DNA of 64,000 nt, from assembly GCA_018857735.1 (NCBI GenBank), contig JABMCL010000658.1, positions 307,501 to 371,500 of the forward strand, written 5' to 3'. Positions 12,547-24,401 of the stretch are shown here, piece by piece (position 1 is the first letter of the stretch; each line of letters opens with the position of its first letter). A program made the translations under genes and the position numbers. Below the pieces are notes generated by a model. It was not told where the DNA came from, searched no databases, and worked only from the letters and a program-made list of their open reading frames with translations. Origin of the DNA: Alviniconcha marisindica. Lineage: Eukaryota; Mollusca; Gastropoda; Provannidae.

Positions 12547-13348
12547 TAATATTCGTGTGGGTTCCCCCCTCCCCGCCACCCCACCCCCGCCACCCCACCC
12601 ACCACCTTTTCTACACCGTTTCAGACAAAGACAAAAATAATACAGATCAGATAATTCGGTCACAGGGACTGCAGACGAATGCATGCAGCAAGAAGTGCAC
12701 AATTACTCTACATTACATTACAGCGGGTAAAAGCCGACAACCATGACCAGCAGAGGAAGCATGTCGAGATGCCCTAGCTACTGCATCATCGGTGCATGCC
12801 CGCCGAGGCAGCCCGCAAGCACGATAAGACAACCGCGGTGGGCATCTGGGCTCCGAGAGACCTAATAACAGCTAACAAAGGCACCGCCTAGGTGGTGGGT
12901 AAGTGCGCCAGCTTCTGGAGACTGTCCACCGCCACACAACTTGCTCCACTGGCCGTGCAACGAGATAAATCAATGTTCTGCGTGTACACCGGTGTGCTCC
13001 CCATTTTTTCTCCTCCCCCTCAATTTGGTCCCAGGGACAGCCGACGACGAGCGGCAAGCAGTCTGTTCTACTTCCAGTTCCAGGCCTCTCAAACGGCTCC
13101 CACGACTGAGGTGAGATACGAACGTATACGTAATTATTTATAACTGGGAACACGTGTATCACTATGCGATCGATCACATGGAACTTGTATACAGTACCAG
13201 AATGCCGTTCCCGAGCATTTCAAAGCCGAGAACGATTCGCGGCGGAAGTTGGGGGGCACTGATTACATCTGCGTCAGGACGAAGCGTTATTCAACACTGT
13301 GCGGGGCTTCAGAATAGTCAATAAAGAAAGCAGATTCCCCGTTACTGG

Positions 13349-14051
13349 CGTGAGCCGGTTTGGCCCAGCGGTAGGGCGTTTAGGCTGGTAAGCAGCAGGG
13401 CCTCGGTTCGATTCCGCTTCGGCTCTCCTCTCTCTTCACAAGCTGCGGTCCGTGGACACTGTCTTGTGACTTTGTCCCTCATAATTAATGAAAACATTAA
13501 CATGGCTCTCAAGGATGCCCATCTTAACGCAGGAGTCATTCTGGCGGTGACATGACGATGAAGTGATGCTTAATGTCCTCAGATGTCAGTTGACATATTA
13601 GGGACAAGTTGTGACCAATGCCGAAGCACGGTTCAATAATTCTTTACGTCCGCGGAAACCAGAAGGCTCGTTAGGACGGACAGCTCAGGGCGGCCACCTC
13701 GACTCTCACACAGCTCCTGAACTATGAAGGCGGTGACAGGTAGGATAGGTAGTGTTGCTTTAATTCCTCCCACGATGCTACGCTGTGGAACATAAGCAAG
13801 TTGTGACCAATGCCGAAGCCGGTCAATAATTCTTTACGTCCACGGAAACCAGAAGGCTCGTTAGGACGGACAGCTCAGGGCGGCCACCTCGACTCTCACA
13901 CAGCTCCTGAACCATGAAGGCGGTGACAGTGTAGCGATAGGTATATATATACATAGTCTCCCCCCACCCCCCACCCCTTTTATTCTTCTCCCCGACCGTA
14001 ATAAGCCTTACGGTTTCTGTGGACGTTAAGCACCATATTTACTTGACTTTA
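13349..14051 (+). repeat. SINE family A with nested SINE B insertion
   Basis: Head with A box TGGCCCAGCGG and B box GGTTCGATTCC, body to 13542, then interrupted by two family B units and resumed at about 13929 with GTGTAGCGATAGGTATATA and the GGACGTTAAGC tail. The whole element is bounded by CCCGTTACTGG at 13338-13348 and 14052-14062, an 11-base target-site duplication. This fixes the order of events: A inserted first, B later. Confidence 0.9.
13553..13918 (-). repeat. SINE family B, two tandem units inside SINE A
   Basis: Units at 13553-13728 and 13739-13918, each bounded by GGCGGTGACA (13543-13552, 13729-13738, 13919-13928). On the minus strand each carries GTCGAGGTGGCCG, GGTTTCCGTGGACGTAAAG and a core ending in a tail. 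Unit 1 ends in a (CAT)n-type tail and unit 2 in a CTAC-type tail with a changed sequence before it. Confidence 0.88.
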
Positions 14052-14062
14052 CCCGTTACTGG

Positions 14063-15206
14063 GGAGATATTAATCCGACAAGAAATCCGATACCACAGCA
14101 GTCCTGCTTTTCTTTTTGGTGCTGGGTGCATCAGAGCAGCTGTTGCCATAAGATACTAACCTATATTACAACGGCGAATGCCCAACATCTTAAATAATCA
14201 GTTCGATGAAAGACCAAAAAAATAAATAAATAAAAAATGATTTTTTTTTTTTTTAAACCTGTTCAAAATGCTTTCTGAATGACGGTTCTTGCTTGTCTTA
14301 GTCAAAATGGGATTCATAGTCTGAGAGAACACTGCTGTGTGCTACATAAAAAAAAAGATTTAAAAAAAAAAGTGACATTTTCTCTAACGTTCACACAAAA
14401 GATCACTCCTTCTCACTTAAAAAAAAAAGAAAAAAAAAAGGGGGGGAAGAAAAAAAGAAGAAGAAAAACAAACAAAAAAACTCATCAGGTGGGAGTTTTC
14501 TGGTTGAAATATAATAATTATAACAACAATAATGGAAATTTGTAAAGCGCCTACGCTGCGGCTCAAAGCGCTAAGAAGGGTTGCATTTTTATTAAAATCT
14601 GAAAATACCGAATTTCAAGTTCTAAGCAGTTCCAGAACTTAGATTTCAGTATAGATACCGAACAGCCATCGCCCGCGCACATTTGACGGCGCTGGGTGTA
14701 AATGCGACCACCTTTGCCGTGTACGCGCCGTGTATGTTTTGGACTTGAAACAAGGTTTCAAGGTTTTATTGAGCTTTTTGCCCCTGGGGGCTAGAAAGCG
14801 AAGTTACATTCGCACACGACATTCATTATGAACAAGTACATGAGTTCTACTAATAAATAACTACCACACTTTATATATAAGGAAAAAAAAAGGAAAAAAA
14901 TGCTCAAACACAAATCAAAGTTGTTATAAATATGTAAGGCTAAGGCGTAAAGCAAAGCCTTCATGCTTGTTCATTGAAACAACTTTGAAGTGGTAGTCTA
15001 CGGAAAGACTGCGTCCTACCAGCAAGTTAAATTGTTTTGATGCAGAGTTAATAATTCTCCAACTTCTTTGACGTAAGAAAGCTTTTCTTTTTTTCGGTTT
15101 CTTCTTCTCTTTTTTTTCTTCCTTTTTTTTTTTTTTTCTTTTTTTTTTTTAAAATAACTGACAATGATAATAATTTATGTACAGTACAGACTTGCTAAAC
15201 ACTCAC
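14063..15206. other. RGS7 intron 3, last part; possible retroelement ends
   Basis: A- and T-rich tracts (14215-14480, 15090-15155). GTAAAGCGCCTACGCTG near 14542 and a minus-strand CAATAAAACCTTG near 14760 resemble 3' ends of old LINE/SINE copies, but too little remains to name a family. No exon seen. Confidence 0.35.
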
Positions 15207-15257
15207 CTTGGTCTTCCACATCCAGATTCCGCATCATCCAACTGATCAGGTCCGCCC
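15207..15257 (-). CDS. RGS7: RGS7/RGS6 ortholog, coding exon 3 (DEP domain, middle)
   Basis: A 51-base micro-exon between acceptor TTGCAG and a near-consensus donor GTGAGT; it enters and leaves in phase 1. With the G left over from exon 2 it reads GADLISWMMRNLDVEDQ, matching the DEP segment G-(S/T/A)-D-(I/L)-(V/I)-x-W-(L/M)-(I/M)-(K/R)-N-L-x-(V/I)-E-D of vertebrate RGS6/RGS7. It is too short for simple ORF calling and is supported by phase, splice sites and family motif together. Exons 2, 3 and 4 join without a stop or frame break. Confidence 0.94.
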
Positions 15258-16231
15258 CTGCAACACACCAAATGCATCGTGCAATTGGAATGAAGAACCA
15301 CTTTGAATGAAAAACCACTTTATTTTTGGATGACGCTACCACACGGTCCGGTTTTAGAGGAAAGGCGTTAAAGGTTTATACTTAGGTAACTTGCCCATTT
15401 ACCCTTTCCTCATCCACATTAACCCCCCCCCCCCCCCCCCCCCATTATAAAGAACAACAACAGACAACAATCAAATAACAACAAACACACACACACACAA
15501 AACCACTCTCTGTGTTATTATTTAGCTTCATTAAATCGAGTCCGACGACCGGACGGATGAGGAAACGCAGCACACACCAAGGAGCCGTTGCCAGCACAGC
15601 TAAATCACACGAGAACACTGGCAGAAACTCCAGTCTGGAACTGGAAGTGAACAGGGGATGTCATAACTGCGTCAGCACCGGCCACAGATGCAGACAAAAA
15701 CCAACCATGACCTTGGACAGCGTTCCCCCCCCCCCCCCCCCCCCCAAACCGAACACACACCTAAAACTAAAACCACTTCCATTAGTGATCGAAACAGGTG
15801 GTCACCTACTTATTCTGCACAGGCAAAGCTCAGAACTTCCCTGCATGATGATCTCTTCCCCCCCCCCCCCCCCCCCCCCCAAATCCCCTCTTCAGCAGCT
15901 CAGTGGCATGTCAACACGGACATCATCTGCTGCAAGCGTGTGCACGCAACCCTCAGGAGACAGAAGTACAAGCCGAGGAGAAGACGGTATTCCTGAGCCT
16001 CTTCGGTAGGACCAAATAAGACGGTGGACGGACTTAGAGTCAGACTGTCTCTGGTGGGACCCTCAGCACACAGCCGTGCACTGTTTATAGGGTCCATGCA
16101 CACAACAGCATCTGGCGAGTCCAGGCTCTCTATCCACAGAGGCTCACAGCAAGAAGATGAAGAAGAAGGAGAAGGAAAAGAAGAGGAGGAGGAGGAGAAG
16201 GAGGAGGAGGAGGAGGAGCGAGAGAGAGAGG

Positions 16232-16305
<74 letters not shown>

Positions 16306-16521
16306 AAGAAGAAGAAGAAGAAGAAGCGACACTCAAGGCAAACGCGACAAAGAAGAGATGACAACACTGTTACGACACAGGTACACAAAATATTTTGATG
16401 CTGAGCTTTAGGAAGGAAGGACGATCGGGAACGTGGAGGGGAGGGGGAAGCGGGAAGGGGGGGGGGGGGGGGGGGGAAGAAGAAAGACAGAAAGAAGGAG
16501 AAATAACAACCGGGGTCTGAC
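15258..16521. other. RGS7 intron 2
   Basis: Poly-C runs (15423-15443, 15725-15745, 15858-15880), a long GAA/GAG/GA purine tract (16150-16330) and poly-G (16457-16476). Large ORFs here are low-complexity Pro/Ser or Arg/Glu readings and are not genes. Confidence 0.7.
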
Positions 16522-16618
16522 CTGTGAAGACACTGGGCACTTTGGACATGAAGCTTTTGACGGTCCGAACCGGTACTCCCGTACACTCATCCTGCATCCG
16601 TTCGATTATTCCTTCCAT
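16522..16618 (-). CDS. RGS7: RGS7/RGS6 ortholog, coding exon 2 (DEP domain, first part)
   Basis: Acceptor TTTCAG, then 32 codons plus one base, then donor GTCAGA (enters in phase 0, leaves in phase 1). The peptide runs [20 protein letters not shown] and [13 protein letters not shown]. This is the opening helix and turn of the DEP domain; RMQDE, G(V/I)PxRTVKSF and SK(V/I)PSVF are hallmark blocks of RGS6/RGS7. The R7 DEP domain binds the membrane anchor R7BP/R9AP and regulates the Gbeta5-RGS complex. The exon is boxed in by repeats: a poly-G/purine tract begins about 45 bases past the donor and a 97-bp minisatellite starts about 20 bases before the acceptor. No disabling change is seen. Confidence 0.95.
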
Positions 16619-16639
16619 CTGAAACACAACACAGCGCAT

Positions 16640-17180
16640 TCACAGGTAGCACCGTGTTTCAAAAAAACAAAAACACAACACATCGCACCTAACAATGTGC
16701 GTCATCAACAACTTACTACAACACCATGTGCAGAAACAACCACAGGAATCGTAACACATTGCAGCCATCAGTAACAACGTGTTGTGGAAACAAAACCACA
16801 TCCACAGCACATCGCACTTAGTGGTCACAACGTGCACAGAAACAATCACACCACGCAGCAGACATCAGTAACAACGTGTTGTGGAAACAAAATCACATCC
16901 ACAGTACATCGCACTTAGTGGTCACAACGCGCACAGAAACAATCACAACACGCAGCAGACATCAGTAACAACGTGTTGTGGAAACAAAATCACATCCACA
17001 GTACATCGCACTTAGTGGTGGTCACGGGTAACAAAGTGTTGTGGGAATATAATCACATCCACAGTACCGGTCACAAAGTACATAGAAACAATCACAACAC
17101 GCAGCAGTCACATTTAACAACGTGTGCAGTCGTCTACTTAGAAATAAAACGTGTGCAGAAACAATCCTAGTACATCCGCA
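16640..17180. repeat. Minisatellite, about 97-bp unit, about 5 copies
   Basis: Units contain GTAACAACGTGTTGTGGAAA, TCACATCCACAG and GTACATCGCACTTAGTGGTC. Unit starts at 16771, 16868 and 16965 are exactly 97 apart; outer copies are shorter or degenerate. It lies just upstream of RGS7 exon 2. Confidence 0.9.
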
Positions 17181-17606
17181 ATCACAAACTGTTACTGTAA
17201 CGAACCTGACTGTTACTGTAACAACGTTCGCAGGAGCTATCACGGATTGGAGAGGGGGAGGCAGCGAGGGGGAGGGGACCCGAACGTCATGGGATTCATG
17301 CCGGTCATACATTCAACGAGAAGGAGAAGAGGACTAGACTGAACAACCCCGTCAGAACTGAAAAGCAAGTTGTAACTGAACCCTAAAGTACGGCGCGACA
17401 ATGGCTGCTGTTAATAATAACGGACTGGAGGAAACCGATCTGCGTGCAGCACCTAGTTTCCAATTCCATTTGACGGAAACAAAACGTCTGAAACTCTGAA
17501 TCAGTTCAGAGACAAGCAATGATACTGATAGCTCAGCTTAGTTGTCAGTATCCTGAATCAAACCAGATCTCAGCAACACGACACCTTCGCTTCGCTCTCA
17601 TGGTCT

Positions 17607-17670
<64 letters not shown>

Positions 17671-18257
17671 TCTTCTTCTTTTCTTCTTCTTCTCCTTTTT
17701 TTTTTTTTTTGGTGGGTGTGTTCTTTTCTTAATTCTGTACAAGCCTTTGGTACAAATTCAGCACGTGATGGAAGGCGCGCACTGACCTCGAAATACTTCC
17801 CCAAGACAAATGTGCCACGAGACAGAGAGAGAGGGGACGGGGGGTTCAGATGGATTAACTTGAACATTTATGACTGTAGTATTTATTACTATCGTATTCC
17901 TTGTCACGATTATGATTGCTGTTGTCCTGATCCATGTCTTGATCCACTCTCCTAGACAGTGTTGCGATCAGGTCCCTTATCTTTTCTATGACTGCATGTT
18001 CGTTTAACGACAGAATACAACAGAAACGTAACTGCACTTTTGACCCAAACCCACCTCAAACACAGAAAGCCATTTCCTGCCATCAAAGTAGACGTGCACA
18101 TGGAAACAACCTTCAGCCTCTTTACAGTAAACACCATGGTAAAGCGTGTGAAAAGCAAATGCATGCATTTGTTCACAATGAATGAAAAAACTAAGTTGAT
18201 ACTGCCTGTCAACGTAAAGAAGACAGCCCGTATAAAAAGCCCTCCGGTGTTTTTCCC

Positions 18258-18295
18258 TAATATGCTTTTAGCATCTGAGGACATTAAACAAAAAG
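18258..18295 (+). repeat. SINE family B core fragment
   Basis: CCCTAATATG ... GCATCTGAGGACATTAA matches the second core of family B. It lies directly upstream of a SINE A copy. Confidence 0.6.
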
Positions 18296-18301
18296 AACTT
18301 G

Positions 18302-18503
18302 CGCTGTGGACACTGTCTTGTGACTGTCCCTCACAATTAATGAAACACTAAAATGGCTCTCATCGCTGCCCATCTTAATGCAGAATTCATTCTGGTGGTG
18401 ACAGTGTAGCGATACGTCTCCCTCCACCTCCGTACCCCCTTCTCCCCGTCCCTAATAAGCCTTATGGTTTCTGTGGACGTTAAGCACCATGTTTACTTAC
18501 TTT
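18302..18503 (+). repeat. SINE family A, headless copy
   Basis: Starts TGTGGACACTGTCTTGTGAC, continues through GGCTCTCATCGCTGCCCATC to GGTTTCTGTGGACGTTAAGC and a TTAC tail. The tRNA-like head is absent. Confidence 0.85.
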
Positions 18504-19028
18504 GCCGTTAGAGTAAAGCCGAAGACATGTTTGCCAAGCCACAATACTATATCTGCCAAGCCACAATACTCGTCACCCAGATTAGCAGTATTTGACTTCT
18601 CTTTCTCTTCTTTTCCTGTTTCCTGTCGTCGTCGTAGCTATTCTTTGTTGTTGAGTGTTTTGTTGTTGTTGTTAATGCAAGGATATTTACAGCAATCGCC
18701 TCTCTGAAGCTGCCTCAATATTCCAAGCACTGGTTTACATCCTTGCTCCTAGGAAGGGTGCCGGAAGACGAGGCTTGGACTTGGAGTGTGAAGCTGCCCA
18801 GGCTCCGCTGAACTCATGTGTGCGTCTTACTCTCCAAGCCTTGCTTTAGTGGCATGCTTGGATTCGAAGGGGGGGGGGGGGGGGAGGGGGGGACAGACGG
18901 GAGAGAGACGAAGAAGAGGGGGGGGGGGGGGGGGAGGAGAGACAGACAGAACAGACGAAAGAGAGAAGAGAGTGAGAGGGGGGGAGGAGGAGAGAGGGAG
19001 AGAGAGAGAGAAAGAAGAAGAGAGAGAG

Positions 19029-19060
<32 letters not shown>

Positions 19061-19250
19061 GCAGGCTTTGATGGTTTATTGTCTTTGGCGTAAAATAGCC
19101 CTTTGGACAAGTGGAGATAAAGTAAACTTTAGCTTTCACGCGCATGCATCGACAAGATAAAATAAATATGCCAAATCGTTAAAAGCAGAACAATGTACAT
19201 GTATACATACCGGCACCGATACGTGGCTCATAAATCAGCTTAAGCGAGGA

Positions 19251-19300
<50 letters not shown>

Positions 19301-19416
19301 CAGGACAGAGAGCAGAGAAGACAGACAGAGACAGACAGACAGACAGGAACAGAACAGGAGACGAGACAGACAGACAACAGACGACAGAGACAGAGAGAGA
19401 AGAGAGAGAGAGAGTG

Positions 19417-19465
<49 letters not shown>

Positions 19466-20052
19466 TGCGCGCGCGCGCGCTTGCGTCCGTGCTATCCATA
19501 TAATTATAATAATGTCAGAACAGGAGATAGTTACCCTGTGACACTAAAATCAAACAAGAGTTCGCCCCCACTCCCAGTTTATTAGCACGAGACTCCAATT
19601 CATTCCAATAAAACTGGTCGATCATATACGTTTGTTTGAATGCCTCGTCACACTGACTAAGAGAGGTGTTCCTAGGTAATGAATTTCAGTACATGCCACT
19701 CCTCCACAACGACTGATCGTTCGAATTTGCGACAGACGTCTGTAGTCCACACGGATTGACGTGCATCATGTTGGGTACAGTAAGGCGGTAGTACTTAAGG
19801 CGCCACAATCGTTCTCCACAGTGATTTCTTGCAATAATTACCATGCGAAAGGTAGATGACGCACCCATTCTCACATGGTCCACGCGGAAAGCAAATGCCC
19901 GGTATGGTTTTGTTGTTGTTGTTCGTTCTCTCTCTCTCTCGGTCCATGCGGAAAGCAAATGCCCGGTATGGTTTTTGTTGTGTGTCTCTGTTGTGTGTGC
20001 TTGTCTCGTGTCTGTGTGTGTTTTCTCTCTCTCTCTCTCTCTCTCTCTCTTT

Positions 20053-20113
<61 letters not shown>

Positions 20114-21052
20114 TCTGGTCATGCGGATCAAAGCCCGTATGGTTTTGTTGTTGCTATCTGTGTGTGTGTTGTGTGTTGTGTGTTGTGTGTGTTGTGTGTG
20201 TGTGTGTGTGTTGTGTGTGTTGTGTGTGTGTGTTGTGTCCTCTCTCCTCTCTCTCTCTCTCCTCTGCTCTCTCTCTTTTTTCTTCTCTCTCTCTCTCTCT
20301 CTCCCCTGGAGTGTTCTCATTATGGGAGTCCTTGCATGAGACAGGGTGACATTTTCGTATTAGGATTTAAAAAACCCCCCCCCCCCCCCCCTCCTGCGCA
20401 GTACACACATATTTTACCTGCGATTTGATGGATTTTGCACCATTGTATGATCTAAGTTGCGGTTGGCTGGGCGTTACATATCAAACAACTAAGTGTACGC
20501 ATAATAAATGCTGATCGGATGCGTAACCCCCAAACCCCATCCCGACTCCAACTTTCAAGTCCAGACTGATAGAAAGATTCTACGGCTAACTATTAGCAAT
20601 AAACAGATAACAGAAGCAGAAACACCAACTCCAACACACACACACACACAAAACATGCGAATCGACTGAGCCAGTAGTTCCATATCTTTTGACCCGAGAG
20701 TAAAAACAACAACCCTGGTGTAACCAGTTTACTACATATTCGCTCTGTCCATCACCTTCGCCATCAAACCCCGTAATGGGACGCGGTACTCGGCCGCAAG
20801 ATCGGCCAAAGCAAGCAAGCTCCGAATGAAGCTAATTCCGGTAAATTAACCGTGTAACTTCAGACTGTTTTGTCTACACAGCAACAATTTCCTTCCACCT
20901 TCGACTAGGCGGCTCGACGACCCCCCCCCCCCCCCCCCCACCCGCAATCCTGCACCTATCTCCTCCCTCCATCGAGATTGTAATCTGCTTGGAAACTGGG
21001 CCGACTCCGCGCACCCCCCCCCCCCCCACACACACACACACACACCACAGAC

Positions 21053-21725
21053 ACGTCAGCGGATGCGGCGGGCGGAGCTGGTGACTTTTGGGCAAGCAGA
21101 GAGTCAGCGACGGACATTGATTGCATTGATTGGCGTGAGATGCCGGGTCTGCCCGACGGGCCGGCTCGCACACTGGGGCCTCTCTCCTCAGATTGGATGT
21201 CCACACAAACGCCAGCGATCCCCTTGTACTGGTAATTCGCTTGCACCATCAAGTGGAGTGGCCTCGATTAGACTGGAAGGCCTCCCCGCTCCAAGCGCGG
21301 GTTTCAGCGGGGACGCACCCCCGCCAGGGCCGGGGCCGGGCGATTGCGCTGGACACGCAGAGTGTAAATTTACCTTTCCAACCACCACCCCGGCGCCCCC
21401 TCGCCGCTGCTGACCTAGTAGGGCGACGAGAGCCCGGGCGTGAAAGCCGAGACCCTGCCGGGTGGGCCCGGGAAAGAAGCCATTTCGGTCTCTTCACTCG
21501 CGTTCCCATGGCCCATCAGCTGCGTCTTCATTTGCGCGGCGCCGGGCTGCCAAGGTCATTTCAATGTCAGTGGGCTTCGGCGTCGTCTTCTCGCCGACCA
21601 CGTGCCACGCCAGCGGTCCTGTCGATCTGGCTTTACGTCGGTTTCACTTGCGTGGTAACCGACGATGACGCCAATAGTCTTTTCTTTTTTCAAGACTTAG
21701 GGACCGGGGAAGGACGGGGTAGGGA
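21053..21725. other. GC-rich island of unknown role
   Basis: A sharply C+G-rich segment inside AT-richer intron, free of simple repeats except at its left edge. It contains ATTGATTGCATTGATTGG (a Pbx/Hox-like direct repeat) near 21118-21135 and several GGGCC/GCCCGGG blocks. The longest plus ORF (21193-21729, 178 codons) shows no domain and is probably a by-product of base composition. It could be an alternative promoter or enhancer of RGS7, or an old inserted sequence. Confidence 0.35.
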
Positions 21726-21815
21726 ATGAGAGCTCAGGTCATACAGCTCGTGAGCTCTGCCCAAAAGTCTTCTTCTTCTTCTTTCATGGTACTTTACAAC
21801 CACTAGCCTATGGTG

Positions 21816-21892
21816 TGAAGTAAGTAAGTAAGTAAGTAAACACGTTGCTTTACGTCCACAGAAGCGAAGCGAGGTGGCTTATTAGGGACGGG
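21816..21892 (-). repeat. SINE family A tail, reverse orientation
   Basis: Reverse complement of the (TTAC)n tail and the CTGTGGACGTAAAGCAACG core. Truncated, and directly followed by the SINE B array. Confidence 0.7.
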
Positions 21893-21894
21893 GC

Positions 21895-22635
21895 CCAAGA
21901 GTGGGTAGGTAGCGTTGCTTAATGTCCTCAGATGTCAGCTGACATATTAGGGACAAGCTGAGACCAATGCCGAAGCATGGTTCAAAATAGCTTTACGTCC
22001 ACGGAAACCAGACGGCTCGTTGGACGGACAGCCCGGGACGGCCAACCTCGACTCTCACACAAGCTCCTGAACTATGACCAAGAGTGGTAGGTAGGTAGTG
22101 TTGCTTAATGTCCTCAGATGTCAGCTGACATATTAGGGACAAGCTGAGACCAATGCCGAAGCATGGTTCAAATAGCTTTACGTCCACGGAAACCAGAAGG
22201 CTCGTTAGGACGGCCCCCAGGACGGCCACCTCGACTCTCACACAGCTCCTGAACTATGACCAAGAGTGGTAGGTAGGTAGTGTTGCTTATGTCCTCAGAT
22301 GTCAGTTGACATATTAGGGACAAGCTGAGACCAATGCCAAAGCATGGTTCAAATAGCTTTACGTCCCGGAAACCAGAAGGCTCGTTAGGACGGACAGCTC
22401 AGGACGGCCACCTCGACTCTCACACAGCTCCTGAACTATGACCAAGAGTGATGATGATGAAGTGATGCTTAATGTCCTCAGATGTCAGTTGACATATTAG
22501 GGACAAGTTGTGACCAATGCCTAAGCATGGTTCAATATAGATTTACGTCCACGGAAACCAGACGGCTCGTTAGGACGGACAGCCCAGGACGGCCACCTCG
22601 ACTCTCACACAGCTCCTGAACTATGACCAAGAGTG
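21895..22635 (-). repeat. SINE family B, four-unit tandem array
   Basis: Four units of about 173-176 bp separated and bounded by the same 9 bases, CCAAGAGTG, at 21895-21903, 22078-22086, 22260-22268, 22442-22450 and 22627-22635. On the minus strand each unit reads GTCGAGGTGGCCG(T), GGTTTCCGTGGACGTAAAG and a second core ending GGACATTAAGCA. Units 1-3 carry a CTAC-type tail and unit 4 a CAT-type tail. Confidence 0.9.
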
Positions 22636-23177
22636 TAGTCTACGCCAGCTTATATACACCGCCGACTGTTTAGGCTATAGCCAGATTTTTAGGTCAGAAT
22701 GGGTAAGTAAATACGGGCGTACCAACGGCAAACTACTGTTTTTTGTTTCTGGTGACGGTGTTGTTGTTTTTGTTTTTTTAATTTTCGTTACACGTCATGT
22801 GGCAAAGTAGATGTCAAGCGCGAGCAGAGTACGCTCCCTGATCTTTCTCACTTTGGGATAATACTTTGTGGAAGAGAATGCTCTGACTGTAAATCATTCG
22901 TGGCCCGTAAAAGTACTGCGGTTTTTGCCAACGGATATTATGTATTCAGTCAAATCTGAAGTCAAGAACAGAAGCAAATGTTTATTCGATTCACATCCAA
23001 ATTGCAAACTGAACACAGCTTTTAAAATTTGTATTGATCATTTTGCTTTCGGACTCCCCTCAGACCCAGGGTCACAAAAACTGGTATTAGGTATAAATCT
23101 GAGAAGCTCAAAAGACTGAACTGGAGATAATAATGCAGAGTTTAATCGTCCGAAAAACCGAAAATGCTACAAGAGCC

Positions 23178-23342
23178 CAGGAGCTGTGTGAAAGTCGAGG
23201 TGGCCGTCCTGGGCTCCCCATCCTAATGAGCCTTATGGTTTCTGTGGACGTAAAGCAACACTGAACCATGCACACGCATTGGTCACAGTTTGTCCCTAAT
23301 ATGTCAACATGACATCCGAGGACATTAAGCTCCACATCATCA
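23178..23342 (+). repeat. SINE family B, single copy
   Basis: Plus-strand copy: GTCGAGGTGGCCGTCCTGGG, GGTTTCTGTGGACGTAAAGC, TTGTCCCTAATATGTCAACA and GAGGACATTAAG with a CATCATC tail. Its first core is closer to SINE A than are the other B copies. Confidence 0.85.
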
Positions 23343-23810
23343 GCTAATTGTAACAACAAGCGTTCTACGCGTGGTTCTTTTCGTGTCTGGAACATTTTTT
23401 CGAAAACCGTAATTTCAGGTGAGGAACCGCCACCACTTTAACGCTTTTCACAATCCGGGGTAAGCAACTGAAACGTCCCCCCCCCCCCCCCCGCACTATA
23501 TTTATCTAATAACACAGATGTGTACACGTGTATTAAAACTAGTGTATTGTGTACTGTGAGATTTACATGTGGGACTGAAACAGTGTATCATGTAGAAACA
23601 TTAAGCAGAAGACTCAAAGTGAAGATGTGAGTACCCTGTGTTCCGAAAACGAACTATGCTCTTCCTGTTCGTTTTCTTTGTCTGCAAACAGCAATCGCGG
23701 AATGTCATGCAAAACTCCCCCCCCCCCCCCCCCCCAACACACACACAGCACACACACACTGTTAAATTTTCCTTGTGGGTAAAACACAAAAACTTTTTTT
23801 CCACTACAAA

Positions 23811-23890
<80 letters not shown>

Positions 23891-24357
23891 TGCTGACTGA
23901 TCGCTTGCAAGCAGTTTCCGGAGTGATTTGTCTGCCGTCGCTGTACTAAAAACCTAAAGTTAGCTCGTGACGTCAGCTGGGGCCAATTACCGAATGAAAA
24001 TCAATGAGCCTAAAATATTACCCCAACTCCCTTTTGAACAGCGGGTACTTAACTTACTTGCACTTAACCGATCTGTCTCTTTGAAAGGCAGACACATGTA
24101 TACACTCTCGACGCAGCATCAATAGCCCACCTGCTGTGCTTTCCTTTACAAATTGTTTACACCATCAGCGGTCCTGCGTGATTTCGCAAGTCATCATCGA
24201 CGAGTTTTGGGTGGGTGGAGCAACGGGCGAGATATACTGAACATGTGATTCCAGGCCATAGACTCTTTACGCTTCCTCTTCTTTAGTTAAAAAACAAAAG
24301 AAAACGAAAACGCCTCTCGTTCGGACACCGCGGTCAAAGGGCAGTCAGCGCATGTTT

Positions 24358-24401
<44 letters not shown>

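Larger units (their letters stand above)
6719..13342. other. RGS7 intron 3, mostly unique with microsatellites
   Basis: No exon recognised. Contains the microsatellites listed separately, poly-C (8613-8630), (TA)n (8981-9002), a poly-G tract (about 11857-11885), poly-C (12426-12458) and (GT)n (12517-12545). A short tandem duplication at 10505-10716 shares ATTCGACTGGACAGTCAAC and CCAACCGCACAGG. A 118-codon plus-strand ORF (9304-9660) has no feature supporting it. Confidence 0.6.
17181..21815. other. RGS7 intron 1, first part; microsatellite-rich
   Basis: (TC)n 17609-17668 with a T run to 17711; poly-G/GA block 18870-19062; (GA)n and (GT)n 19250-19470; (TC)n/(GT)n 20026-20112 and broken GT/TC 20156-20310; poly-C 20375-20392, 20920-20939, 21014-21027. 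A 38-bp unit near GCGGAAAGCAAATGCCCGGT occurs at 19885, 19948 and, decayed, about 20120. No exon seen. Confidence 0.65.

Noticed and set aside
15900..16586. Long minus-strand ORF (228 codons) rich in Ser, Pro and Leu
   Set aside because: It reads through a GA-rich tract and poly-C; only its part within 16522-16618 is an exon, and that is in another frame.
19843..20428. Cys/Val-rich ORFs of 149-190 codons on both strands
   Set aside because: Pure readings of GT and TC microsatellites.
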